Origin: an uncultured Caryophanales bacterium
GTDB lineage: Bacteria > Bacillota_I > Bacilli_A > RFN20 > CAG-826
NCBI GenBank assembly: GCA_946622925.1
Contig: CAMOQM010000007.1
Location: 1 to 18,398, forward strand
Reading direction: 5' to 3'
DNA length: 18,398 bases
The translations under genes were made by a program, and so were the position numbers. The notes beneath the pieces are model-generated. The model was not told the DNA's origin. It ran no database searches and worked only from the letters and a program-made list of their open reading frames with translations. Positions 6,757-13,549 of the stretch are shown one piece after another; position 1 is the first letter of the stretch, and each line of letters begins with the position of its first letter.

Positions 6757-7935
6757 CTAAAAATAGCTGACGCGGACTTTCTTGCCCATTTGTTTTAATT
6801 TATCGGCCAATTGGTCGATGAGATGCATCTTGGTTTGGAAGTTGATTCCGGTATCTTCACCTTGGTGGGCGTTATTGATCGCGCACCCTACGAAGAAGTT
6901 GATATCGGTGGCCTGTTCAAATAAGTATTGGGCTATCTTAGAGGCCCCGTCTTGCTTATAAGACCACTCGAAGTAATCGCTATTATCGGCAAGGTAGTTA
7001 TTCGCGTATTGGAGCACCTTCCTAATCGTGATGATTCCTTCGGTTACGAGGTCCACCCCTTCTAGACTCGCGGTGGGAGGAATCTCTTTATCTAGATAAT
7101 CCGTATCTAATACCAATCTCTTGCCTAGATATTTAGAGACGATGGTTCCAGTCGTACCCCCACTTACGATATGGACGCCTTCTTTGGCGAAGAAGAGGGA
7201 AACCATCTCATTATCGTCTTCCTTGTTGGTGGCGGGCCCAAACATCAAGTTAGCTTGTTTTCTTTCCCTTATCCTAACCACCGCGGCCGTGGTGTCATCG
7301 CCTGGCCGGTAATTATATAGGCGGTTACATTGGCTCGCTAATTCGGTGGCTAGGGCCTTAGAGGAATATTCCTTTTGGTAAATCGAACCCATGAAGTCTT
7401 TGATTTGGGGGGTGTCCCAACCAAAGTTCAAAGTCTCACCTACCCCGGCATATTTAACCCCATCGCTCATAAGGATAAAGGTGTCGTAGAGGCTAGCCTC
7501 GTATTTAGCGTGATAGATGGTCTTGTTGTCGATGACGGTCGAGGAATAATCTAAATCCATAACCTTGCCATTATGGATGAGGAAAGGGGTGGGATTATCA
7601 AAGTTATAGATATCGACGTAGCGGTTTTCCCTGATCTTGATGATGGAGAAGGTCGAATAAGCGACGTGCCTTTCCTTGCAGACGGGTAAGGTTTTGGCCA
7701 CACAGCGGATGCATTCCTTGATGGGGATGTCGCCCCCAATCATGGTAGATAACATCTTCGACGTCAAAGTGGACAAAATATTAGCCTTGACCCCACTTCC
7801 TAGGCCATCGGCCAATACCAAAATACTGACCGACTCGTTTGGAGAGACGATTTCGACGTGATCGCCGCAAAGTTGTTCCCCAACGTGGTTAAAGGAAAGA
7901 TAGCCGACTTCGGTGAGCAATCTACTATTGGTCAT
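6757..7935 (-). CDS. SpoIIE/PP2C-type serine phosphatase of the hydrogenase operon
   Basis: 392 residues. The first ~225 form a PP2C/SpoIIE phosphatase domain: LADGLGSG (Asp43), ILMSDGV (Asp158) and RPGDDTTAAVV (Asp213, Asp214) supply the metal-binding acidic residues. Residues ~228-392 form a further domain I cannot name, with a Gly-rich VSGGTTGTIVSKYLG segment. It should dephosphorylate Ser/Thr residues of a cytosolic partner, classically an anti-anti-sigma type protein, but no such partner or RsbW-like kinase is encoded nearby. Its ATG at 7935 lies inside the end of the sensory hydrogenase gene (11-nt overlap), so the two are translationally coupled and likely act together: H2/redox sensing upstream, dephosphorylation as output. 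This matches the pairing described for group C3 sensory [FeFe] hydrogenases. Confidence 0.88.
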   Translation of the reverse strand: MTNSRLLTEVGYLSFNHVGEQLCGDHVEIVSPNESVSILVLADGLGSGVKANILSTLTSKMLSTMIGGDIPIKECIRCVAKTLPVCKERHVAYSTFSIIKIRENRYVDIYNFDNPTPFLIHNGKVMDLDYSSTVIDNKTIYHAKYEASLYDTFILMSDGVKYAGVGETLNFGWDTPQIKDFMGSIYQKEYSSKALATELASQCNRLYNYRPGDDTTAAVVRIRERKQANLMFGPATNKEDDNEMVSLFFAKEGVHIVSGGTTGTIVSKYLGKRLVLDTDYLDKEIPPTASLEGVDLVTEGIITIRKVLQYANNYLADNSDYFEWSYKQDGASKIAQYLFEQATDINFFVGCAINNAHQGEDTGINFQTKMHLIDQLADKLKQMGKKVRVSYF

Positions 7936-9604
7936 CTTTTAACGTATCCTTTAACGATGATAGGGCGACCTTGGTCTCGGCCGTGGATTCGCCAAGTAAC
8001 GAAGCGATTTCCTGGACGACGGTCATGTTCTTTTCGATGACTTTATCGGTGATTTGCAAGGATTTCTGCAATATCTCGTCATGTTTTTGCTTGGCGAGTT
8101 CATCCTTGGTTATATCCTTCATGATGGAGATGAGGATATGGAATTTGGTGTCGTGGATAATGGTGTTTTCCACGTATTTATCGTATTCGCTTAGATAGAG
8201 CTTCTTGCAATAGACGAGGCTGCCTTCTAGGGCCCTAAAGTAATCGGTGGGGTCAAGGATATCGGCGAGGTTTTTATGGACTAGATATGACGCCTCCTTG
8301 ACGTTAACGATGCGGCACATCGCCTTATTGAGGGATTGGATTTCCAAAGCCTCATCCAAAACCAGGATGCCGTTAGGGGTGTTGCTAACGATCTTGTCGG
8401 AGAAGGATTCGGCCTTTTCCATTAAGTAAGGTAAGCACATCTCCAAATGGGCCTTGCCTTGGATGATGGCGATGGCCTTTTCCCGACACGTGTTATAACC
8501 GCATGACCCGCAGTTAAGGATCTTTTCCTTCTCGGCCTTGCCCATTTCAATGAGTTTGGCTTGGATGGCTTCCTCGCTAGGCATGGCCTCGGTAACGGAA
8601 ATGGAATAGTAATTCTTGTTGATATCCTTATAGCCGATTTGGCCTTCGGTGAAATCTTTATTGCCCGCGGCCTTATTGATATCGAAATAGCTCGCGGCCA
8701 CCGATTTATCTTTATTGGATAAGGGGCCGTTGACGCAGCTGCCTTCGCAACTCGACATCTCGATGAAGCATTTATGGATCTTGCCCGCTATGACGTCTTC
8801 GATGACGCGTCTAGAATTTTCCACTCCATCGATGGCCAGATATTGCCAATCTGAGTTAGAACATTCCATGGTCCTAAGGATGCCACCACAAGTGGGGAAC
8901 AAACGGGCTTTGCTTTCTTCTTTCTTCCAATCATATTCCACCGCGGGAAGATGGATGCCTTCTTCGCCTAACCATTGGTCAAGCTCTTTAAAGGTCAAAA
9001 CCGCATCCACCAAATCCTTATTGGAATCGGATTCATCCTTCTTAGCGATGCAAGGCCCAATGAAAACCACCTTAGCCCCAGGATCTCTGGTCTTAATATC
9101 CTTACCATGGGCTAACATGGGAGATAAGACGTCAGCTAAATATTTCTTAGCCGCGGGATAATGCTTTTGGATTAATAAGTTAATGGAATGGCAGCAAGAA
9201 GAGATAACCACGTCGCGATTAGGCTCTTCTAACATTTCGTCATAGGCCTTCTTAACGATGGTGGCCCCAATCGCGGTCTCCTCGATATTAGAAAAACCAA
9301 GCTTACGTAGAGCCGATTTAAGTTCATCAAAGGAAGTAAACGAATAGTAAGAAATAAAACTCGGGGCCAAGGAAGCATAGACCTTGGAACCGGATTTAAG
9401 TAGTCCCTTAACGACGTCAAGGTCATTCCTAACGACTTTGACTTCCTGGGGGCAAATTAGATAGCATCTCCCGCACAAAATGCAGGAGTCGCGGATAATC
9501 GAGGCTTTATTATCGGCGAAGGAAATGGACTTGATCGGACAATGACGGATACATTTATAGCAGTTCTTGCAGTTGCTGCTTTTGCTTTCTAATGAAAAGG
9601 CCAT
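7925..9604 (-). CDS. Sensory [FeFe]-hydrogenase-like protein with PAS domain (HydS, group C type)
   Basis: 559 residues. Domains in order: 2x[4Fe-4S] ferredoxin (Cys12/15/18/22 and 41/44/47/51), H-cluster domain at about 70-300, a further four-cysteine Fe-S motif CGSCGYNTC...MC (Cys365/368/373/390), a PAS-like domain at about 400-500, and a helical C-terminal tail (505-559) that could be a coiled coil. H-cluster signatures are altered: SSCCHS (135-140, His where Pro is usual), FIGPCIAKK (Cys185), and SSCEGSCVNGP (Cys286, Cys290). All presumed cluster cysteines remain. Group C hydrogenases with PAS domains are regarded as H2/redox sensors rather than bulk catalysts. The ATG is 2 nt after the stop of the small Fe-S gene, with AAGGTGG upstream. 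It overlaps the phosphatase gene. Confidence 0.88.
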   Translation of the reverse strand: MAFSLESKSSNCKNCYKCIRHCPIKSISFADNKASIIRDSCILCGRCYLICPQEVKVVRNDLDVVKGLLKSGSKVYASLAPSFISYYSFTSFDELKSALRKLGFSNIEETAIGATIVKKAYDEMLEEPNRDVVISSCCHSINLLIQKHYPAAKKYLADVLSPMLAHGKDIKTRDPGAKVVFIGPCIAKKDESDSNKDLVDAVLTFKELDQWLGEEGIHLPAVEYDWKKEESKARLFPTCGGILRTMECSNSDWQYLAIDGVENSRRVIEDVIAGKIHKCFIEMSSCEGSCVNGPLSNKDKSVAASYFDINKAAGNKDFTEGQIGYKDINKNYYSISVTEAMPSEEAIQAKLIEMGKAEKEKILNCGSCGYNTCREKAIAIIQGKAHLEMCLPYLMEKAESFSDKIVSNTPNGILVLDEALEIQSLNKAMCRIVNVKEASYLVHKNLADILDPTDYFRALEGSLVYCKKLYLSEYDKYVENTIIHDTKFHILISIMKDITKDELAKQKHDEILQKSLQITDKVIEKNMTVVQEIASLLGESTAETKVALSSLKDTLKDDQ

Positions 9605-9606
9605 GG

Positions 9607-9855
9607 TTACGCCACCTTAGAAAGGATATAGGTATCGAATACTTCGTCGAAGTTACCCGGCGTGACCCCGGTGATGATTTGTTCGTCAACCCGGATTGAG
9701 ACCCCGGCGATTCCGCATTTTCCTAAGCAGAAAGTGCCTTTTAAGTCAATCTTATCCTCAAGCTTATCCTTAGCAATCCTCGCCTTGAAAAGCTCGATGA
9801 CTTCATAACTTCCTTTTAAATGGCAGGAAGAACCGACGCAAACCTCAACGACCAT
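9607..9855 (-). CDS. Small thioredoxin-like [2Fe-2S] ferredoxin (NuoE/HydC C-terminal type)
   Basis: 82 residues, only the thioredoxin-like [2Fe-2S] domain found in NuoE and in the electron-transfer subunit of multimeric hydrogenases. Four ligand cysteines are visible: CVGSSC (Cys6, Cys11) and CLGKC (Cys43, Cys47), with the HLKGS that usually follows the first pair. It probably shuttles electrons to or from the hydrogenase-like proteins of the same operon. It is the first gene: ATG at 9855 with a good GAGGTGGAG site, and the next start is 2 nt after its stop. Full-length NuoE homologues have an extra N-terminal helical domain that is missing here; this short form is known in such operons. Confidence 0.87.
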   Translation of the reverse strand: MVVEVCVGSSCHLKGSYEVIELFKARIAKDKLEDKIDLKGTFCLGKCGIAGVSIRVDEQIITGVTPGNFDEVFDTYILSKVA

Positions 9856-9874
9856 AACTCCACCTCGCTAAAGC

Positions 9875-9889
9875 GGGAACATAGTTCCC
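9875..9889. promoter_or_regulatory. Dyad GGGAAC-ATA-GTTCCC in the hydrogenase operon leader
   Basis: Perfect 6-bp arms around a 3-bp centre, between the proposed -10 box and the Shine-Dalgarno of the first hydrogenase operon gene. It lies just downstream of the predicted transcription start. The half-site GGAAC resembles the AGAAC core of the nearby phased repeats, so one regulator may read both. A bound protein here would be expected to repress. Confidence 0.45.
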
Positions 9890-9897
9890 TTTGGGCT

Positions 9898-9903
9898 ATT
9901 TTA
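9898..9903 (-). promoter_or_regulatory. Candidate -10 box of the hydrogenase operon
   Basis: Minus strand TAAAAT, 42 nt before the ATG at 9855. No good -35 hexamer occurs 16-18 nt upstream (TAGGTT at best), suggesting dependence on an activator. The phased repeats at 9946-10003 would lie at about -55 to -112 of this promoter. Confidence 0.45.
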
Positions 9904-9945
9904 CCTGAAAGGAAACTGGAAACCTATAAAAAGTAGCCCTTTATT

Positions 9946-10003
9946 TTTAGAACTGTTTAGAACTCTTTAGAACTTTTGATTTCTTTTAGGACTTTTTAGA
10001 ACT
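9946..10003. repeat. Helically phased direct repeats of TTTAGAACT
   Basis: TTTAGAACT occurs exactly at 9946, 9956, 9966 and 9995, and as TTTAGGACT at 9985. Spacings are 10, 10, 19 and 10 bp, so all copies fall on about the same helix face with one slot empty. They occupy the intergenic region between the hydrogenase operon and the divergent two-component genes. Phased direct repeats in a divergent regulatory region are typical of cooperative regulator binding. The XRE-receiver protein encoded next door is the obvious candidate, but this is inference. Confidence 0.75.
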
Positions 10004-10064
10004 TCGCTTTCAAACAATTCCAAGGCCCGACATCAAAACCGCCAATAATAAGTAAAAAAGAGCA

Positions 10065-10095
10065 TTGCATAGCGATATAGGGTATATTAATACCC
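10065..10095 (+). promoter_or_regulatory. Promoter and overlapping dyad of the two-component operon, leaderless start
   Basis: TTGCAT (10065-10070) and TAATAC (10088-10093) are separated by 17 bp. The ATG begins 5 nt after the -10 box, so transcription should start at or within a base or two of the ATG, and there is no Shine-Dalgarno. The dyad GGGTAT-ATTA-ATACCC (10080-10095) overlaps the -10 box, a natural autoregulatory operator for the XRE-domain protein encoded immediately downstream. Confidence 0.6.
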
Positions 10096-10098
10096 GAT

Positions 10099-10698
10099 AT
10101 GAATAAGGCTTTCTCTTTAACCTTAAGAAAACTTAGAACCGAAAGAGCCCTTTCCCAGCAAGCCCTTGCCAATAAGATGTTCGTCACCCGTCCGACCGTG
10201 GCAAGGTGGGAATCCGGAGCCAGGTTACCAGACGCCATCATGATCAAGCGTTTGGCCGAGGTTTTAGGCGTGGAGGTGGAATTGCTCCTTTCTTCCGCGG
10301 CCGAATCCGAGGAAAGCCCCAACGTCATCCTCGTCGATGACCGTAAATTAGTCCTTTCCGGTGGTTTGCCCATTTTAGAACAGGCGCTACCTAACGCCAA
10401 CGTGATGGGCTTCACCGATGGCGATGAGGCCGTCGAGTATGCCAAATCTAACCGCGTTGTTTTGGCCTTCCTAGATATTGAACTCCGGGGCATGAGCGGG
10501 CTAGACCTATGCAAACGCCTACTAGAAATAAACTCCCATACCAACATCATCTTCCTAACCGCCTATAGCGAATATTCCCTCGATGCCTGGAATACCGGCG
10601 CCAGCGGCTTCATGCTTAAGCCCATCACCATCGAAGGCATCAAAAACCAGCTAAAAAACCTTAGATATCCCTTCTTCATCGGGGAGACTCTAGCATGA
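10099..10698 (+). CDS. Response regulator with N-terminal XRE helix-turn-helix and C-terminal receiver domain
   Basis: 199 residues. Residues ~6-62 form an XRE/Cro-type helix-turn-helix (LRTERALSQQALA, then VTRPTVARWESGARLPD). Residues ~75-190 form a CheY-like receiver with all key residues: acidic pair Asp80/Asp81, phospho-acceptor Asp126 in LAFLDIELRGMSG, Thr154 in FLTAYSEYS and Lys174 in MLKP. The order is reversed relative to common response regulators, where the receiver is N-terminal. Partners of LytS-type kinases normally carry a LytTR domain, which is absent here. The gene overlaps the kinase start by four bases (ATGA), a two-gene operon. Start: no Shine-Dalgarno, the promoter -10 box is 5 nt upstream, so the mRNA is probably leaderless. 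Likely targets are the adjacent dyads and phased repeats. Confidence 0.9.
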   Translation: MNKAFSLTLRKLRTERALSQQALANKMFVTRPTVARWESGARLPDAIMIKRLAEVLGVEVELLLSSAAESEESPNVILVDDRKLVLSGGLPILEQALPNANVMGFTDGDEAVEYAKSNRVVLAFLDIELRGMSGLDLCKRLLEINSHTNIIFLTAYSEYSLDAWNTGASGFMLKPITIEGIKNQLKNLRYPFFIGETLA

Positions 10699-11957
10699 TC
10701 TGGTACGATATCTTGATCTATTCGATAGGTGGGGCTTTGCTGCTATTAATGTCTTTAGGCATCGTCATTTCTTCTTTAGCTCCGTCTTTAGACCGTTGGA
10801 GCAGGCGCTATCTGATAACCCTTTTCTCCTTGCAACTTGGTGGCGTCATATCTTGCTTTATCGATGCCTTGATTTATGAAAACGCCGGAATGGCCGTCTT
10901 GGAGAGAATCGTTTATTTAATAGGCTTTGTGGGAATGCTACCTTTGATCGCCATGCCGACCGTCTTATTGCTCCACTACTATAAGGAAAATCCCAAAAAA
11001 AGCCCTTTGTTCATAGCGGTTTTGGCTTTGTCCGTCGTTTATCTAGGTATATTGATAGCCGCCCAATTTGGGGAGGCCTTCTACTATGTAACCCCCGATG
11101 GCAACTTTATTCGTGGCCCCTATTTCCCCTTTTTGATATTGCCTTTGGCCCTAATCACCCTCCTAAACGCCATCAGCGCCATCATCAAACATAAAAAGAT
11201 CGCTAAGCCTTACTTTATCGCCTTAATGGTTTATTTGCCTCCGCTAGCCGGGACCTTAATCGCCCATATGTTCTTATTCTTTGAATTCTTTATCCTCTTG
11301 GTAATCGGGGTATGGGGAATCGCAATATTAAACCTCATCTTGCAGGAAAACATGGACAACCATATCCGCCAACAAAAGGAAATCGCCGATCAAAAGGCCT
11401 CGATCTTAATGTTGCAGATGCGTCCCCACTTCATCTATAACACCATGACTAGCATCTATTACCTTTGCGACCAAGATCCCGCCAAGGCCAAACAAGTCAC
11501 CCTCGATTTCACCACCTACCTAAGGAAAAACTTCGCCGGTATCGCCAGCGGAAACACCGTCCCCTTCGTCGATGAATTAGAACATACCCGGGCCTATCTA
11601 GCGGTCGAACAAGCCCAATTCGAGGATGTCCTTTTCGTTAATTTCAATACACCCCATACCTTATTCCGCCTTCCCCCACTTACCTTACAACCCATCGTGG
11701 AAAACGCGGTAAAGCATGGCATGAGTGAGTCTAAGACCCCCATCCATGTATCGGTAACCACCGAAAAGACGGATAAGGCTAACCTCATAATCGTGGAAGA
11801 CGATGGTCCCGGCTATAAACCCGCGGATGATAACGAACCCCATATTGCCCTAAATAACATCCGTCAAAGGCTTGAGATGATGTGCAAAGGCACTTTGGAA
11901 ATAATGCCTAGGGAAGGCGGTGGAACCTTAGTTAAAGTCACCATTCCCTTAAACTAA
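10695..11957 (+). CDS. Sensor histidine kinase, 7TM N-terminus with LytS/YehU-type kinase domain
   Basis: 420 residues. About seven transmembrane segments fill residues 5-217, without a large extracytoplasmic domain. A short linker leads to a His_kinase (LytS/YpdA/BtsS family) core: MLQMRPHFIYNTMTSIYYL with phospho-acceptor His245, then a HATPase with the N box PIVENAVKHG (Asn337) and the G box VEDDGPGY (368-374), and NNIRQRL. It should autophosphorylate and pass phosphate to Asp126 of the upstream regulator. A GGGGAG site 9 nt before the ATG supports the start, which overlaps the regulator stop. The stimulus is unknown. The convergent neighbour is a CstA-family transporter, and in E. coli the LytS-type kinase BtsS senses pyruvate and controls a CstA-family pyruvate importer, so pyruvate is a reasonable guess. 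Confidence 0.9.
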   Translation: MIWYDILIYSIGGALLLLMSLGIVISSLAPSLDRWSRRYLITLFSLQLGGVISCFIDALIYENAGMAVLERIVYLIGFVGMLPLIAMPTVLLLHYYKENPKKSPLFIAVLALSVVYLGILIAAQFGEAFYYVTPDGNFIRGPYFPFLILPLALITLLNAISAIIKHKKIAKPYFIALMVYLPPLAGTLIAHMFLFFEFFILLVIGVWGIAILNLILQENMDNHIRQQKEIADQKASILMLQMRPHFIYNTMTSIYYLCDQDPAKAKQVTLDFTTYLRKNFAGIASGNTVPFVDELEHTRAYLAVEQAQFEDVLFVNFNTPHTLFRLPPLTLQPIVENAVKHGMSESKTPIHVSVTTEKTDKANLIIVEDDGPGYKPADDNEPHIALNNIRQRLEMMCKGTLEIMPREGGGTLVKVTIPLN

Positions 11958-11958
11958 T

Positions 11959-11983
11959 AAAAAACCCGGTTGCCCAGGCTTAA
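11959..11983 (-). terminator. Intrinsic terminator of cstA
   Basis: Three bases after the cstA stop, the minus strand forms AAGCCTGG-GCAA-CCGGGTT (eight pairs, two of them G-U) followed by TTTT. It lies in the 28-bp space between the convergent kinase and cstA genes. On the plus strand no U-tract follows, so it should act only for cstA. Confidence 0.7.
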
Positions 11984-11985
11984 GG

Positions 11986-13491
11986 TTATTGTTCTTGTTC
12001 TGCTAAAGCGGCCTCTTCCACGACCGGCTTATCTTTCATCTTGAAGATAAGGATGAGCAAATAGGCCACGAATAGAAGCAAGGCGGCCACCGCCCCGATT
12101 AGATAAGCCACCCACATCGGAATGAAACGGCCTAAGGCGATATTAGGTTCGCCGAATATATAGGTAATGACGACCGCCGACATAAAGGTGGCGGGTATAG
12201 CCGTGAATAACGACCTATATTTGCCTTTGCCATCTTCGGCGAGATAGGCGGTACATACCCATAAACATATCGCGGCTAAGAACTGGTTACTCCAGGCAAA
12301 CCAGCGCCATAACAAATTGAAGTTATGACTATCTAAGAAGTTCCAGATACTAATACCGACGACTACCCCAAATAATGGCAAGGTCAAGATAAGGCGGTTC
12401 TTTAATTTCTTTTGGTCCATATGGAAAACTTCGCCTAATATCAAACGGCAGCTTCGTAAAGCCGTGTCGCCACTGGTGATAGGACAAATGACGACCCCTA
12501 CGATCGCTAAGACGGTGCCAACTGGGCCAAGCAAAGTCGAACAGATATGCTGGACCGAAGCCGAAGAGCCACCCACCGCGGAAAGATCGCTCCACCCGGC
12601 GCTGGTATTAACATGATAGAAAGCCATCGCGGCCGCCGCCCAAATAAGGGCGATGATCCCTTCGGCCACCATGGCGCCATAGAATACTTGACGGCCCTCT
12701 TTCTCGCTTTTGATGCATTTGGCGATCATCGGGGATTGGGTGGCGTGGAAGCCACTTACCGCCCCGCAGGCCACGGTAGTGAACATAAAGGGCCACCAAG
12801 GTAAATCGCCATTAGAGGAGGAGAAATCCCGGAAATTACCAATTAGTTCAACCATGGGATAGCTGCCTTGCTGGAACAAGATGCCCCCGATGACGGCTAA
12901 GGCCATGGCGATGAGGATAACCCCGAATATCGGGTAGAGTTTGCCTATGACCTTATCGATAGGGACCAAGGTACTCAATAGATAGTAGCCCAAGATGATG
13001 ACCATCCATATCCAAGCATGGACGTTACCGTTGGTTAATGATTCTAATAAGGAAGAAGGCGAAACCACGAATACGGCGGTTACAAGTTGCAACAAGACGA
13101 TGGAGAATATGCGCATCAATATCTCCATGACTTTGCCAACGTATTTCCGGGATAGCCTAACTATAGAATCCCCGTTATTACGGCTGGAGATCATGCCGGA
13201 GAAATAATCGTGGACGGCCCCGCCTAAGATGCAGCCAAAGACGATCCAAAGGAAAACAATTGGCCCAAATAAGGCGCCGGAGATGGCCCCGAATATCGGT
13301 CCGGTTCCGGCGATGTTTAATAATTCGATAAGGAAACACTTCCACTTCGGCATGGGGGTGATATCCACGCCGTCGGGGGATTTGATGGCCGGGGTTAACC
13401 GATCATCGGGAACGAAAACCTTTTCGGTGACTCTTGAATAGATAAGGTAGCCACCGATCAAAGCGGCTAACGCGATAAAGAAGGTCCACAT
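11986..13491 (-). CDS. cstA: CstA-family carbon starvation / pyruvate transporter (short form)
   Basis: 501 residues, many hydrophobic segments (roughly 12-14), typical of the ~480-500 residue CstA form of Gram-positive and other anaerobes; E. coli CstA is about 700. Family signatures include PSPxGVDITPMPKW-like text near residues 39-50, LLNIAGTGPIFGAISGALFGP, FGCILGGAVHDYFSGMIS, SGFHATQSPMIAKCI and CPITSGDTALRS. E. coli CstA and BtsT import pyruvate with protons, and some CstA proteins have been linked to peptide uptake, so pyruvate is likely but unproven. The start at 13491 has no Shine-Dalgarno; a perfect palindrome lies 7 nt upstream. It is flanked by a LytS-type two-component system and by malic enzyme, consistent with pyruvate handling. 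Confidence 0.9.
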   Translation of the reverse strand: MWTFFIALAALIGGYLIYSRVTEKVFVPDDRLTPAIKSPDGVDITPMPKWKCFLIELLNIAGTGPIFGAISGALFGPIVFLWIVFGCILGGAVHDYFSGMISSRNNGDSIVRLSRKYVGKVMEILMRIFSIVLLQLVTAVFVVSPSSLLESLTNGNVHAWIWMVIILGYYLLSTLVPIDKVIGKLYPIFGVILIAMALAVIGGILFQQGSYPMVELIGNFRDFSSSNGDLPWWPFMFTTVACGAVSGFHATQSPMIAKCIKSEKEGRQVFYGAMVAEGIIALIWAAAAMAFYHVNTSAGWSDLSAVGGSSASVQHICSTLLGPVGTVLAIVGVVICPITSGDTALRSCRLILGEVFHMDQKKLKNRLILTLPLFGVVVGISIWNFLDSHNFNLLWRWFAWSNQFLAAICLWVCTAYLAEDGKGKYRSLFTAIPATFMSAVVITYIFGEPNIALGRFIPMWVAYLIGAVAALLLFVAYLLILIFKMKDKPVVEEAALAEQEQ

Positions 13492-13497
13492 GGGGCA

Positions 13498-13511
13498 AAT
13501 GGTATACCATT
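13498..13511. promoter_or_regulatory. Palindrome AATGGTATACCATT at the cstA start
   Basis: A perfect 14-bp palindrome 6 nt upstream of the cstA ATG. It contains a TATACC that could serve as a -10 box 9 nt before the ATG (TTTGCC 16 nt further upstream as a weak -35), giving a leader of about two bases. The GGTAT/ATACC content recalls the dyad GGGTATATTAATACCC before the two-component operon, but the half-site spacing differs. Probably an operator overlapping the promoter. Confidence 0.5.
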
Positions 13512-13549
13512 ATGAAAAAATAGGCAAAGGGGGAACCGGGCTAAAATTG

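Noticed and set aside
9996..10550. Minus-strand 184-codon open frame across the response regulator gene
   Set aside because: Antisense to the clearly recognisable XRE-receiver protein and covering its promoter; the translation is low-complexity Ser/Arg/Leu and not protein-like.
10696..10698. Possibility that UGA encodes tryptophan (mollicute code)
   Set aside because: The response regulator ends cleanly at TGA in an ATGA overlap with the kinase start, and tryptophans in the recognised proteins that I checked are TGG.
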